NCBI RefSeq assembly: GCF_049584895.1
Contig: NZ_JBAUYR010000063.1
Coordinates: forward strand, 1-64,000
Origin: Binatus sp049584895
GTDB lineage: Bacteria > Desulfobacterota > Binatia > Binatales > Binataceae
DNA length: 64,000 nt
Direction of reading: 5' to 3'
Position numbers and translations under genes: made by a program. Below, in pieces: positions 9,363 to 16,815 of this stretch (its first letter is position 1; each line of letters begins with the position of its first letter). Below the pieces are notes generated by a model. The model made no database searches. It was not told the origin of the DNA and saw nothing but the letters and a program-made list of their open reading frames with translations.

Positions 9363-10550
9363 TCAAATTACCGGCGAGCCTGGATCCAACCCGAACAGCA
9401 CGCGCCCTACTACCTCGAAGCGGGCGGTGTTCATCAGGACGTGTTGCGTCGCGGTATGCACGTCGCGCCAGCATCGCTCGATCGGACAGGAAGTTTGCGC
9501 GGAGTTCATCCCGGCCGCATCTGCGACCAGATCGACCGCCTGCACCGCCAGCTTCGCCGCGGTTACTACTGCGAGCCGCGCGTGCGCGCGGTCCTGGAAG
9601 CTGAAACTTTCGCCCGCCTCGCCCTTGCGCCAGATTTCATCGTTGCAACTGTAGAAGTAGGCGCTCGCTGCGTGCAGCAGGCCTTCCGCTTGCGCGTACT
9701 GAATCTGTGCGAGAGGACGCTCGCGCAACGTCGCCCGAGTTGCAGCCGGCACTTTGGCTTGCGCGATTTCGTTCAGCGTATCGAGAGCGTGGCGCGCAGT
9801 GCCGAGCACCACCGATACCAGGCCGCCGACAAATTGCAGCTGCAGCGGAATGTTCTCGAACGGGCCGCGCTGCCATGGCGATTTCGCGTTCAGCCAATCG
9901 AAGGTGAATTCGTCGGGGACAAAGACGTTATCGAACTCGCAATCGTTGCTGCCGGTGCCGCGCATCCCGGCGGTCGCCCAGGTGTTGAGAATCTTCGCAT
10001 GCTTGATCGGGAACAGACCCGCTCGCATCACCGGGAACCCGTTGACCATCTGCGGCGCGCCGTCGCGCAAGACCATCCCCGCCGCCATCAGGTAGGTCGC
10101 ATGAGCCGACGCGCTGGCATAGGTGGCCTTCCCGCTGAAACGCCATCCGCCGTCCGACGCCACAACTCGAGTGGTGGCGGGATTCAGCGATCCCGCACTC
10201 ACGCCGAGAGGATCGCCGTAAATCTTTTCGAACGCCGCGCGCGAAAGGTTATACCCAAACAGCGGACTGCCCGAACAAATCGCAAAATTCCATCCCGCCG
10301 ATCCGTCGATGCGCGAGACTTCCTCGCAAAGCCGCAGCGAATCGGGAATCGTTAGTTCGCCGCCGCCCATGTTGCGGGGAATGAGGATTCGAAACAGTCC
10401 GGCGTCATGAAACGCTGCGATTACCTCGCGCGGGATTTGCGCCTCGCGCTCGGCCCGATCGGCATGCGCGCGAATTATCGGTGCGAGCTTTTGTATCTTT
10501 TCGAAATAAGGCCGTGCGCGTTCGGATATGAGACGATCCATATTCAGCAC
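9363..10550 (-). CDS. Acyl-CoA dehydrogenase family flavoprotein (HsaA/DszC-like group)
   Basis: 395 aa. Domain order is the acyl-CoA dehydrogenase fold: N-terminal helical domain (residues ~10-115, RAHADRAEREAQIPREVIAA, GLFRILIPRNMGGGEL), central beta domain (~120-220, WRFSGKATYASASAHATY, GMRGTGSNDCEF), C-terminal four-helix domain. The GMRGTGSND motif and the C-terminal PIERCWRDVHTATQHVLMN pattern are those of the group D flavin monooxygenases/ACAD relatives (HsaA, DszC type) rather than classical beta-oxidation dehydrogenases, so it may be an FMNH2/FADH2-dependent oxygenase; substrate unknown. MDRLIS three codons downstream is an alternative start. It lies 23 bp downstream of the acyl-CoA synthetase gene stop region on the same strand. 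Confidence 0.85.
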   Translation of the reverse strand: MLNMDRLISERARPYFEKIQKLAPIIRAHADRAEREAQIPREVIAAFHDAGLFRILIPRNMGGGELTIPDSLRLCEEVSRIDGSAGWNFAICSGSPLFGYNLSRAAFEKIYGDPLGVSAGSLNPATTRVVASDGGWRFSGKATYASASAHATYLMAAGMVLRDGAPQMVNGFPVMRAGLFPIKHAKILNTWATAGMRGTGSNDCEFDNVFVPDEFTFDWLNAKSPWQRGPFENIPLQLQFVGGLVSVVLGTARHALDTLNEIAQAKVPAATRATLRERPLAQIQYAQAEGLLHAASAYFYSCNDEIWRKGEAGESFSFQDRAHARLAVVTAAKLAVQAVDLVADAAGMNSAQTSCPIERCWRDVHTATQHVLMNTARFEVVGRVLFGLDPGSPVI

Positions 10551-10573
10551 CTGAGTTCCGGCGCTCGGTGAGT

Positions 10574-12745
10574 CTAATCGCCGAGTCTAGCGCGATTTGC
10601 CCAGTAGTCCGACGCCGTGCGAAAGGCGGCAGCGGCGCGCTCGAAACTGTCGAACACGACCAGCCCACGCGCACGCGCGAGCTCTTTGCCCCGTGCGACG
10701 ATCGACTCGACGTGCGCAGGATGCATCACGATTGCGAACGGCTTAGTCGAGCGCCCGGCAAAATCCGCCAGCTTGTCGAGCAGGCCGGTGATTTCGTCCT
10801 CGTGTGTGGCCCATCGCGCGGCGCGCAGCCCCGTGCCGACCTCGAGCACGATCGCGTCGATGACAGGGTCGCGTTCGAGAATTTCGAGGATGCGATCAAG
10901 ATTCCCCTGATGATGCCCGGCGCCGATGGTGCCACCCGCGTCGAGCGGATTACGGTAGCTGCCGCCGATTATATTGAAGAACGTTTTCAGCTCGTCGTAT
11001 GAGGAGTCCGACAGTGCGGGAATCTCGAGGCCCGCCGTCGCGAACGTGTCGGTGATCACCACCGACTGCCCGCCGGTCATCGCGACCAGGCCCATCCGCT
11101 TACCGCCGAGACGCTTGGCACGCGCGAACAGCTCGACCGCGTCGAGCATCGCGTCGAGGCTGGCTACCTCGACCGCGCCACTCTGCCGCACTACCGTGCG
11201 CCAGGTCGCCTCGGGCGTCGCGAGCGATCCAGTGTGCGAGAAGGTCGCGCGCGCGCCCGCTGCGGTCATCCCGCCCTTCCAGATGACGACCGGATGACGC
11301 TCGGCCGCATGCCGGACGCTGTCGAAGAAGCGCCGCCCGTCGCGCACGCCTTCGATATACATCCCGATCACGCGCGTGGCCGGGTCAGCCGCCATCAGAT
11401 CGATATAGTCAGCCGCCTCGAGCACCAGTACGTTGCCGATCGACGCCGCCTTGTTCACGTTGATGCCGTGAGTGGGCGCCTGCAGGCAGAAGTTGATCGT
11501 GTGAGTGCCGCTTTGCGAGATAAAGCAGACGTCGCCCGCCTCGCCGACCTTCTCTTCGGGAAAATTGCGCAGCCCGGTGCCCGGACTGTACAGCCCCATG
11601 CAATTGGGGCCAACCAGCGCGATTTCCGAGTTGATCGCGATGTCGCGCAGCTCGGACTCCAGCCGGATTCCCAGCTCCTCGGAGGTCTCCGAAAATCCTG
11701 AAGTGAAAAATCCAATCGAGCCGACGTGGTTGGCGACGCAATCTTTCAAAATTCGTGGTGCGATTTGCCGCGGGACCGCGCTGACCGCGTAATCGATAGG
11801 CTCCGTGATTTCGGCCAGGCTCTTGCGGTTCTCGACGCCCATCGCTTCGATTCCCGGTATCTCGTTGGGATCGATCTGGATCGAGTAGAGCTTGCCCTTG
11901 AGATGCGCCATCGCGCGCAGCCACATATACCCGCCCATCCGCTTGTCACCGATCACCGCAACCGTGCGCGGGTTGAACGCGCGCTCGAGATTTTTGAGCC
12001 GCGCCGCCCGATTTGGGTCCGGATTCGGCGTCGAGACCTTTGCGTCGGCGAGCACGATTCGCGCATCCAGGATCGCGAGACCGTCCTCATACGCGACTAC
12101 CGGATTGAGATCCATCTCGGCGATCTCCGGATGCGTCCAGGCGATTCCCGAGACTGTTTCCAGGAGCGAAACGATCGCGTCCTCATCGACGCCGGGCTGA
12201 CCGCGGACCCCGTGGAGAATCTGAGCGCCGCGGAGCCGCGCGAGCATCTCCGACGCCTCGCGCCCGCCAATCGGTGCCAGCGCCAGCGCGGTATCCTTCA
12301 TCACTTCGACGAATACGCCGCCGAGCCCGACCATCACCATCGGGCCAAATCGATCGTCGCGGAATGTCCCGGCGATCAGCTCGACGCCCTGCCTGGCCAT
12401 CGGCTGCACCGCGACACCTTCGAAGCGCGCGTCGCCCGCCTTGGCGGCCAGGTTACGACGAATTCGCTCGAACGCGTCGCGCACCGCGGTTTCGTCGGCG
12501 AGATTCAGCTCGACACCGCCGACGTCGCTCTTGTGACTCACGTCCGGCGACAGCACTTTCAGCACGACCGGTAAGCCAATCCGCGACGCCGCTAGCACCG
12601 CGCCGTCTGCAGTGGCCGCCGTTTCCGGCACCACAACCGGCAGGCCGAGCGAATGCAGGATTCGCTTGCTCTCGATTTCCGTGAGAACCGACCGTCCGCT
12701 CGAACGAGCCGACGATATTACCGATGAAACAATGGAATCAGCCAC
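10574..12745 (-). CDS. ADP-forming acyl-CoA synthetase (fused ATP-grasp + CoA-ligase)
   Basis: Cytosolic NDP-forming acyl-CoA synthetase, which interconverts acyl-CoA + ADP + Pi with acid + CoA + ATP. The ATP-grasp domain comes first (about residues 1-230, LTEIESKRILHSLGLPVV, PVVLKVLSPDVSHKSDVGGV, PMVMVGLGGVFVEVMKD). The CoA-binding Rossmann and ligase domains follow (FNPRTVAVIGDKRMGG, LVGPNCMGLYSPG, ISQSGTH, FSHTGSLA with the likely phospho-His). I favour the GTG at 12745 (VADSIVSS); an upstream ATG at 12847 adds 34 residues that look non-coding, and its GGAGG abuts the ATG with no spacing. The order beta-then-alpha is the reverse of the usual fused Acd. Substrate unknown. Confidence 0.85.
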   Translation of the reverse strand: MADSIVSSVISSARSSGRSVLTEIESKRILHSLGLPVVVPETAATADGAVLAASRIGLPVVLKVLSPDVSHKSDVGGVELNLADETAVRDAFERIRRNLAAKAGDARFEGVAVQPMARQGVELIAGTFRDDRFGPMVMVGLGGVFVEVMKDTALALAPIGGREASEMLARLRGAQILHGVRGQPGVDEDAIVSLLETVSGIAWTHPEIAEMDLNPVVAYEDGLAILDARIVLADAKVSTPNPDPNRAARLKNLERAFNPRTVAVIGDKRMGGYMWLRAMAHLKGKLYSIQIDPNEIPGIEAMGVENRKSLAEITEPIDYAVSAVPRQIAPRILKDCVANHVGSIGFFTSGFSETSEELGIRLESELRDIAINSEIALVGPNCMGLYSPGTGLRNFPEEKVGEAGDVCFISQSGTHTINFCLQAPTHGINVNKAASIGNVLVLEAADYIDLMAADPATRVIGMYIEGVRDGRRFFDSVRHAAERHPVVIWKGGMTAAGARATFSHTGSLATPEATWRTVVRQSGAVEVASLDAMLDAVELFARAKRLGGKRMGLVAMTGGQSVVITDTFATAGLEIPALSDSSYDELKTFFNIIGGSYRNPLDAGGTIGAGHHQGNLDRILEILERDPVIDAIVLEVGTGLRAARWATHEDEITGLLDKLADFAGRSTKPFAIVMHPAHVESIVARGKELARARGLVVFDSFERAAAAFRTASDYWANRARLGD

Positions 12746-12904
12746 GCTTGTCGCGTATAGCAGAGCGCGACAACTAATTGAAACCGTCGGGGAACCCCGG
12801 TGGGATGCTGCTGAGAGTCGCAGGCGAGACCACCGGTCGGGTTGCATCCTCCAAAGAGGACAACCCGGACCGGGTTCGCAATTGAGTGATTGGTCTGTTG
12901 CCGA
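12746..12904 (-). other. Structured intergenic region with several strong hairpins
   Basis: The 159-bp gap between the first pilin gene and the acyl-CoA synthetase gene (both minus strand) contains: CGGGG/CCCCG at 12788-12799; CCGGTGG (12797-12803) pairing with CCACCGG (12830-12836) around CTGC/GCAG; a long hairpin 12838-12867 (CGGGTTG + TCCTC, loop CAAA, GAGGA + CAACCCG); and AACCCG/CGGGTT at 12862-12876, which shares an arm with the previous hairpin, so the two are mutually exclusive. There is no U-tract. It could be a leader/attenuator or a repeat; I cannot match it to a known riboswitch class. Confidence 0.4.
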
Positions 12905-13075
12905 TTAAAGGCTGCTATCGACCGTGCCCAGCATCGTGGTAAGCGTCGTCCCCATGGTCTGGTAGCCGACGTACACTACGATCGCGACCGCCGCGAGAAT
13001 CAGCGCATATTCAGCCATCGTCTGGCCACGCGCAAAGCTGTCGGCCTGCACATAGAGCTTTCTGAGTGTATTCAT
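12905..13075 (-). CDS. flp: Flp/Fap type IVb pilin (copy 1)
   Basis: 56 aa, below usual length cut-offs. Protein begins MNTLRKLYVQADSFARGQ and continues TMAEYALILAAVAIVVYVGY. This is a class IVb prepilin: a short basic leader ending in Gly, cleavage G|QTMAEYALI with the conserved Glu at +5, then a ~20-residue hydrophobic helix and a short tail (TMGTTLTTMLGTVDSSL). Flp pilins form the Tad adhesive/tight-adherence pilus. A GGGAG lies 9 nt before the ATG (cat at 13073-13075), and the stop is TAA at 12907-12905. It is almost identical to the next copy upstream, apparently by tandem duplication. No tad/cpa assembly gene lies in the window. Confidence 0.88.
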   Translation of the reverse strand: MNTLRKLYVQADSFARGQTMAEYALILAAVAIVVYVGYQTMGTTLTTMLGTVDSSL

Positions 13076-13179
13076 AATGATGAGCTCCCATTTCTTTAGT
13101 TTCGTCGACCAGTTACCGGCGGAGGCGCTTACCCCCGCCGGTCTTACCAGTCAGCTTTGTAATAAAAATCGGCATGCGA
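13076..13179 (-). promoter_or_regulatory. Hairpin leader before Flp pilin copy 1
   Basis: On the minus strand the 5' leader has ACCGGCGGGGG, a short loop GTAAGCG, then CCTCCGCCGGT. This is a strong hairpin about 45 nt before the ATG. The same leader occurs before copy 2 (13351-13453), differing by a few bases, so stem and spacing are conserved. No U-tract follows, so it is unlikely to be a simple terminator; it may stabilise or regulate each pilin message. Confidence 0.45.
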
Positions 13180-13350
13180 TTAGAGCTTGGTATCGACCGT
13201 GCCCAGCATCGTGGTAAGCGTCGTCCCCATTGTCTGGTAGCCGACATACACTACGACCGCGACCGCCGCGAGAATCAGCGCATATTCAGCCATCGTCTGG
13301 CCGCGCGCAAAGCTGTCGGCCTGCACGTAGAGCTTTCTGAGTTTATTCAT
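13180..13350 (-). CDS. flp: Flp/Fap type IVb pilin (copy 2)
   Basis: 56 aa, starting MNKLRKLYVQADSFARGQ with the same prepilin site G|QTMAEYAL and hydrophobic helix as copy 1, ending GTVDTKL. The ATG is the cat at 13348-13350 and the stop TAA is 13182-13180. Copies 1 and 2 with their leaders form two ~275-bp tandem units (12905-13179 and 13180-13453) that differ at only a few positions, which points to a recent duplication. The product is a structural subunit of a Tad-type pilus in the inner membrane before assembly. Confidence 0.88.
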   Translation of the reverse strand: MNKLRKLYVQADSFARGQTMAEYALILAAVAVVVYVGYQTMGTTLTTMLGTVDTKL

Positions 13351-13453
13351 AATGATGAGTTCCTATTTCTTTAGTTTCGTCCACCAGTTACCGGCGGAGG
13401 CGTTCCCCCCGCCGGTCTTACCAGTCAGCTTTGTGCCAAAGATCGGCGCCCGA

Positions 13454-13624
13454 TTAAAGCTTGGTGTCTACGCTGCCCAACAGCGTGGTGATCGTCGTAC
13501 CCAGGGTCTGGTAACCAACGAAAACCACGACCGCGACTGCCGCGAGAATCAACGCATACTCAGCCATCGTCTGTCCCCGCGCGAATCCATCTGCCTTCAC
13601 ATACAGTTTCCGAATCCGATCCAT
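13454..13624 (-). CDS. flp: Flp/Fap type IVb pilin (copy 3)
   Basis: 56 aa, MDRIRKLYVKADGFARGQ then TMAEYALILAAVAVVVFVGY and a tail ending LGSVDTKL. It is the most divergent of the three tandem pilins but keeps the processing site G|QTMAEY. I start at 13624, where GAGGGA lies 7 nt upstream; a longer frame back to 13744 adds an implausible basic leader. As the promoter-proximal gene of the minus-strand pilin cluster, it may be the ancestral copy. Its leader also carries a hairpin (CGCGGGGG...CCCGCG, about 13664-13690). Confidence 0.9.
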   Translation of the reverse strand: MDRIRKLYVKADGFARGQTMAEYALILAAVAVVVFVGYQTLGTTITTLLGSVDTKL

Positions 13625-13744
13625 TTTCGTGTCCCTCCGTCCGTTTGTGTGTTTCGAACAACCATACGCGGGAATCCATCTACCCCCGCGCCTTGCGACG
13701 ATTTTACTTGTTGTGATGATATCTCTACTTCTAGTTATAAACAC

Positions 13745-14073
13745 CTACTACTAGCTAATTCCAAATCCTACTAAGTAACCCATCCAAACTGAATCGCTAT
13801 TTGCTCTTGATTGGTTACGCTTGGTTGAGACGATACAAACATGTCTTTACCCAGCTTCGGCATTCTCTACAGGGGTCGTACTTAAGTCAAGCGTGTTTTG
13901 TGCTCGTAAATCTACTTGAATACAAGCCAAAGCACTTGTTGTCGTGCTATGGAGCATAGAACGGACTGTGTGCAGCGCCAAAGGGCGACCATAAGGTGCC
14001 CAAAGGATCAAAAGAAATTTAAAGCTAGGATGGGGAGCTATAACGCCGCTATAGCGATGCCGATTGGATAATC
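13745..14073. other. AT-richer gap between hisA and the pilins; likely pilin promoter region
   Basis: 329 bp with no credible gene and visibly lower GC than its surroundings. On the minus strand a TTGACT box (13889-13884) is followed 17 nt later by GAGAAT, a weak sigma-70-like pair upstream of the pilin cluster. Near 14041-14060 the palindrome GCTATA...TATAGC lies just after hisA and could be a weak transcription stop. Nothing stronger is visible. Confidence 0.3.
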
Positions 14074-14811
14074 TTAACGGATCGCCGCAGCCAACGCGTC
14101 ACGCAAATCGAAATTTCCTTCGTACAGCGCTCGCCCGACGACCACGCCCACGACGCCGGCCTCGAATCTCTTGCGGAGTGCCCGAATGTCGTCGAGGCTC
14201 GCGACGCCGCCGGACGCTATCACCGGGATTCGCACCGCCTTGGCGATTTCTTCGATACGAACTGGATCGACGCCGACCTGCGCGCCGTCGCGGGCAATGT
14301 CGGTAACAATCGCGGCCGCGACGCCCGCGGTGCGGAACCGGTCTGCTGCCTCGGCGATAGTGAGCTGACTGGTCTCAACCCATCCTTTGACGGCAAGCCT
14401 GCCTTCGCGAATATCGAGCGATCCGAAAACTCGTCCCGGGAACTCGGCACAGGCCTGGCGGACCAACTCGGGGTTCAGCAGCGCGGCCGAACCGATCGAG
14501 ACGCGGTCGGCGCCGCTTAAGAACGTCGCGCGCACGGCCTCGATTGTGCGCAAGCCGCCACTCACGTCGATTGCGCATTTCACCGACGCTCGAATTCGCG
14601 CGATCGCATCGACATTTCGCGGCGTTCCGGCAATAGCACCATCGAGATCGACTATGTGGATAACTTCCGCTCCGGCTTCCTCGAAGCGACGCGCCGTCTC
14701 GTCCGGATCCGCCCCGTAGATGGTGGCCTTGCTCATGTCGCCGTGGATCAGACGCACGACCTGGCCCCCCTTCAGGTCAATCGCGGGAATGACGGTGAAC
14801 TTCTCGAACAA
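14074..14811 (-). CDS. hisA: Phosphoribosylformimino-5-aminoimidazole carboxamide ribotide isomerase
   Basis: 245 aa, the standard HisA length. (beta/alpha)8 barrel with the N-terminal catalytic Asp in PAIDLKGGQVVRL, IDVSGGLRTIEAV, SIGSAALLNPELV, GSLDIREGRLAVKGW and the second catalytic Asp in VTDIARDGAQVGVDP, then the phosphate-binding IPVIASGGVAS. It opens ProFAR to PRFAR, the fourth step of histidine synthesis, in the cytosol. It begins 5 bp after hisB and is the last gene of the murA-hisD-hisB-hisA run. HisF and HisH are not in the window. Confidence 0.96.
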   Translation of the reverse strand: MFEKFTVIPAIDLKGGQVVRLIHGDMSKATIYGADPDETARRFEEAGAEVIHIVDLDGAIAGTPRNVDAIARIRASVKCAIDVSGGLRTIEAVRATFLSGADRVSIGSAALLNPELVRQACAEFPGRVFGSLDIREGRLAVKGWVETSQLTIAEAADRFRTAGVAAAIVTDIARDGAQVGVDPVRIEEIAKAVRIPVIASGGVASLDDIRALRKRFEAGVVGVVVGRALYEGNFDLRDALAAAIR

Positions 14812-14816
14812 GCGAC

Positions 14817-15485
14817 CTAGCTGTTGAGCGTGCCCTTGGTCGAAAGCACGCCAGAGAGCCGCGGCTCGCGGGCCGTCGCATGGTCCATCGCACGCGCCAA
14901 CGCCTTGAACGTCGCCTCGATGATGTGATGCGGGTTGCGGCCGCTCACCAGGTTGAGATGCAGGTTCATGCCGACCTCGTCGGTCAGCGCCTTCATGAAG
15001 TCGTGCACCAACTCAGTCTGGAAGTTACCCACCCGCTCCTGGCTGATAGGCACATTGTAGCCGAGATAGGCACGGCCGCTGATATCGACAATCGCGGTAC
15101 AGACGGCCTCGTCCAGCGGCACAGCGGCCTCGCCGAAGCGCTTGATTCCGGCGCGGTCGCCCAAAGCCTGCCGAAACGCCCTGCCCACTACCATCCCGAC
15201 ATCTTCGACCGTGTGATGGTCATCTATGTGCAAATCGCCAGTGGCCGCGACCTTCAGGTCGAAGAATCCATGGCGCGCGAAGCTCTCGAGCATGTGATCG
15301 AGGAACGGCACCCCGGTCTTGGCCTCGCCGCGCCCGCTGCCGTCGAGCTTGAGGGCGACGGTCACGGAAGTCTCGCGCGTCTTGCGTTCGACTTCGGCGC
15401 TGCGCTTCGCCTCGGCCGGCGCCAGCCGCGCAACCGGACTGGCGGTCTTGCCTTTATTTTGCGCGCTGACCTTGTGTTTTTGCAT
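14817..15485 (-). CDS. hisB: Imidazoleglycerol-phosphate dehydratase
   Basis: 222 aa. All family signatures are present: GVPFLDHMLESFARHG, DLHIDDHHTVEDVG (metal-binding HHxxED) and the second HHIIEATFKALARA. The enzyme dehydrates imidazoleglycerol phosphate to imidazoleacetol phosphate in histidine synthesis, as a Mn-dependent 24-mer. I start at 15485 (MQKHKVSAQ), preceded by AGGGA; this overlaps the end of hisD by 32 bp. A longer frame to 15614 lies entirely within hisD and is unlikely. It carries a ~35-residue basic N-terminal extension before the core, and is monofunctional, without the HisB phosphatase domain of enterics. Confidence 0.95.
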   Translation of the reverse strand: MQKHKVSAQNKGKTASPVARLAPAEAKRSAEVERKTRETSVTVALKLDGSGRGEAKTGVPFLDHMLESFARHGFFDLKVAATGDLHIDDHHTVEDVGMVVGRAFRQALGDRAGIKRFGEAAVPLDEAVCTAIVDISGRAYLGYNVPISQERVGNFQTELVHDFMKALTDEVGMNLHLNLVSGRNPHHIIEATFKALARAMDHATAREPRLSGVLSTKGTLNS

Positions 15486-16815
15486 TTCGATTCCCTGCCC
15501 GCCTTGGCTTCCCATCGCCGACACCGTTGCGCAGCTCCATTGCGCGCGCGTGGCCCTCGAACCCTTCCATCCGTGCCAGGTGCGCGACCGTTGGCCCGAG
15601 CTCCGCAATCGCACCCGTCGACGCCTCGATTATACTGGTTCGTTTCAGGAAATCGTATGCACCCAGGGGCGACGCGAAACGCGCCGCTCCGCCCGTCGGC
15701 AGAACATGATTCGGGCCCGCCAGGTAGTCGCCCAGCGGCGCAGGCGTCAGCGGCCCGAGAAAAACGGCGCCCGCGGCTTTGACCTTGGGCAGCCATCGTG
15801 ACGGATTGCGCACGTCGAGCTCGAGATGCTCCGGGCCAATCTGGTTGGCCAGATCGAAGGCCTCGTTGAGATCGTTCACGACGACCATCGCGCCACGCTT
15901 CGCCAGAGCGGCCTCGACCTGGCGTGCGCGCGGTAAAGTCTTGAGCGAGTTTTCCACCGCCTCAGCGACACGATTCGCGATACTCTCCGACGGGGTCAGG
16001 AGCACGGCCGCCTCGTCGCCGGAGCCATGCTCAGCCTGCGCGATCAGGTCGGCCGCGATCCATTGGGTATTCGCGCGGTCGTCCGCAATCACCAGCACTT
16101 CGCTCGGCCCGGCCATCTTGTCGATATCGGTGACGCCGTAGACCATCCGTTTGGCGGCCTGCACGAACGCGTTGCCGGGACCGACGATCTTGTCGACCGG
16201 CTTGATGGTCTCGGTGCCGTATGCGAGCGCCGCGACCGCATGCGCTCCGCCGACGCGGTAGAATTCGTCGACCCCGGCAATTTCAGCGGCCGCTAGCACC
16301 GCCAGCCTCTCCCCCTCCGACGACGGCGGCGAGACCATCACGACTTCCGCGACGCCTGCGACCTTGGCGGGAATCGCATTCATCAGCACCGACGACGGAT
16401 ACGCGCCGAGCCCGCCCGGCACGTAAATCCCGACGCGACGCATCGGCTGCACTATCTGCCCGAGCCGCATCCCGGCCTTGTCGCGGTAGATGAACGATTT
16501 CTCCATCGTGCGGCGATGAAACTCCGCGATTCGCTCGGCAGCCAGTTCGAGCGCGCGGCGATCCACAGGCGGAATACGATTGATCGCCGATTGGCGTTCG
16601 GCCGGCGTCACCCGAAGCGTCTTCGCGGTGAGCTTCACGTGGTCGAACTTCGCCGTCAGATCGATCAGCGCGCGATCGCCGCGCTTTCGTACGTCGGCGA
16701 TTATTTTCGACACCACGGAGTCGATGCCGGCGCTGTCGCTACCCCTGCGCGCGAGTATCGCAGACAGGAATTTTTTGAATTCTGGTGATTCAGACTTGAG
16801 AACGCGGGGCTTCAT
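15454..16815 (-). CDS. hisD: Histidinol dehydrogenase
   Basis: 453 aa. Signatures include RRVGIYVPGGLGAYPSSVLM, VGGAHAVAALAYGTE, KIVGPGNAFVQAAKR, IDKMAGPSEVLVIAD, the zinc/catalytic region AQAEHGSGDEA, the catalytic Glu-His in IGPEHLEL and the C-terminal GPNHVLPTGGAARF. It oxidises L-histidinol to L-histidine with 2 NAD+, the last pathway step. The start overlaps murA by 4 bp (ATGA), indicating translational coupling. The C-terminus is extended by a basic tail (RRAGNRNAKTQGQRAK) that overlaps hisB. hisG, often found between murA and hisD in related clusters, is absent. Confidence 0.96.
   Translation of the reverse strand: MKPRVLKSESPEFKKFLSAILARRGSDSAGIDSVVSKIIADVRKRGDRALIDLTAKFDHVKLTAKTLRVTPAERQSAINRIPPVDRRALELAAERIAEFHRRTMEKSFIYRDKAGMRLGQIVQPMRRVGIYVPGGLGAYPSSVLMNAIPAKVAGVAEVVMVSPPSSEGERLAVLAAAEIAGVDEFYRVGGAHAVAALAYGTETIKPVDKIVGPGNAFVQAAKRMVYGVTDIDKMAGPSEVLVIADDRANTQWIAADLIAQAEHGSGDEAAVLLTPSESIANRVAEAVENSLKTLPRARQVEAALAKRGAMVVVNDLNEAFDLANQIGPEHLELDVRNPSRWLPKVKAAGAVFLGPLTPAPLGDYLAGPNHVLPTGGAARFASPLGAYDFLKRTSIIEASTGAIAELGPTVAHLARMEGFEGHARAMELRNGVGDGKPRRAGNRNAKTQGQRAK

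Noticed and set aside
12781..12880. Possible TPP or cobalamin riboswitch (CTGAGA and ACC-GGTCGGGTT-like stretch)
   Set aside because: The matching stretch is on the plus strand while both neighbouring genes are on the minus strand, and required conserved elements (TPP second half, B12-box) are not found.
12890..13774. Three plus-strand frames overlapping the pilin genes
   Set aside because: Reverse-complement shadows of the Flp pilin genes; no ribosome sites, whereas minus-strand pilins have both ribosome sites and a prepilin motif.
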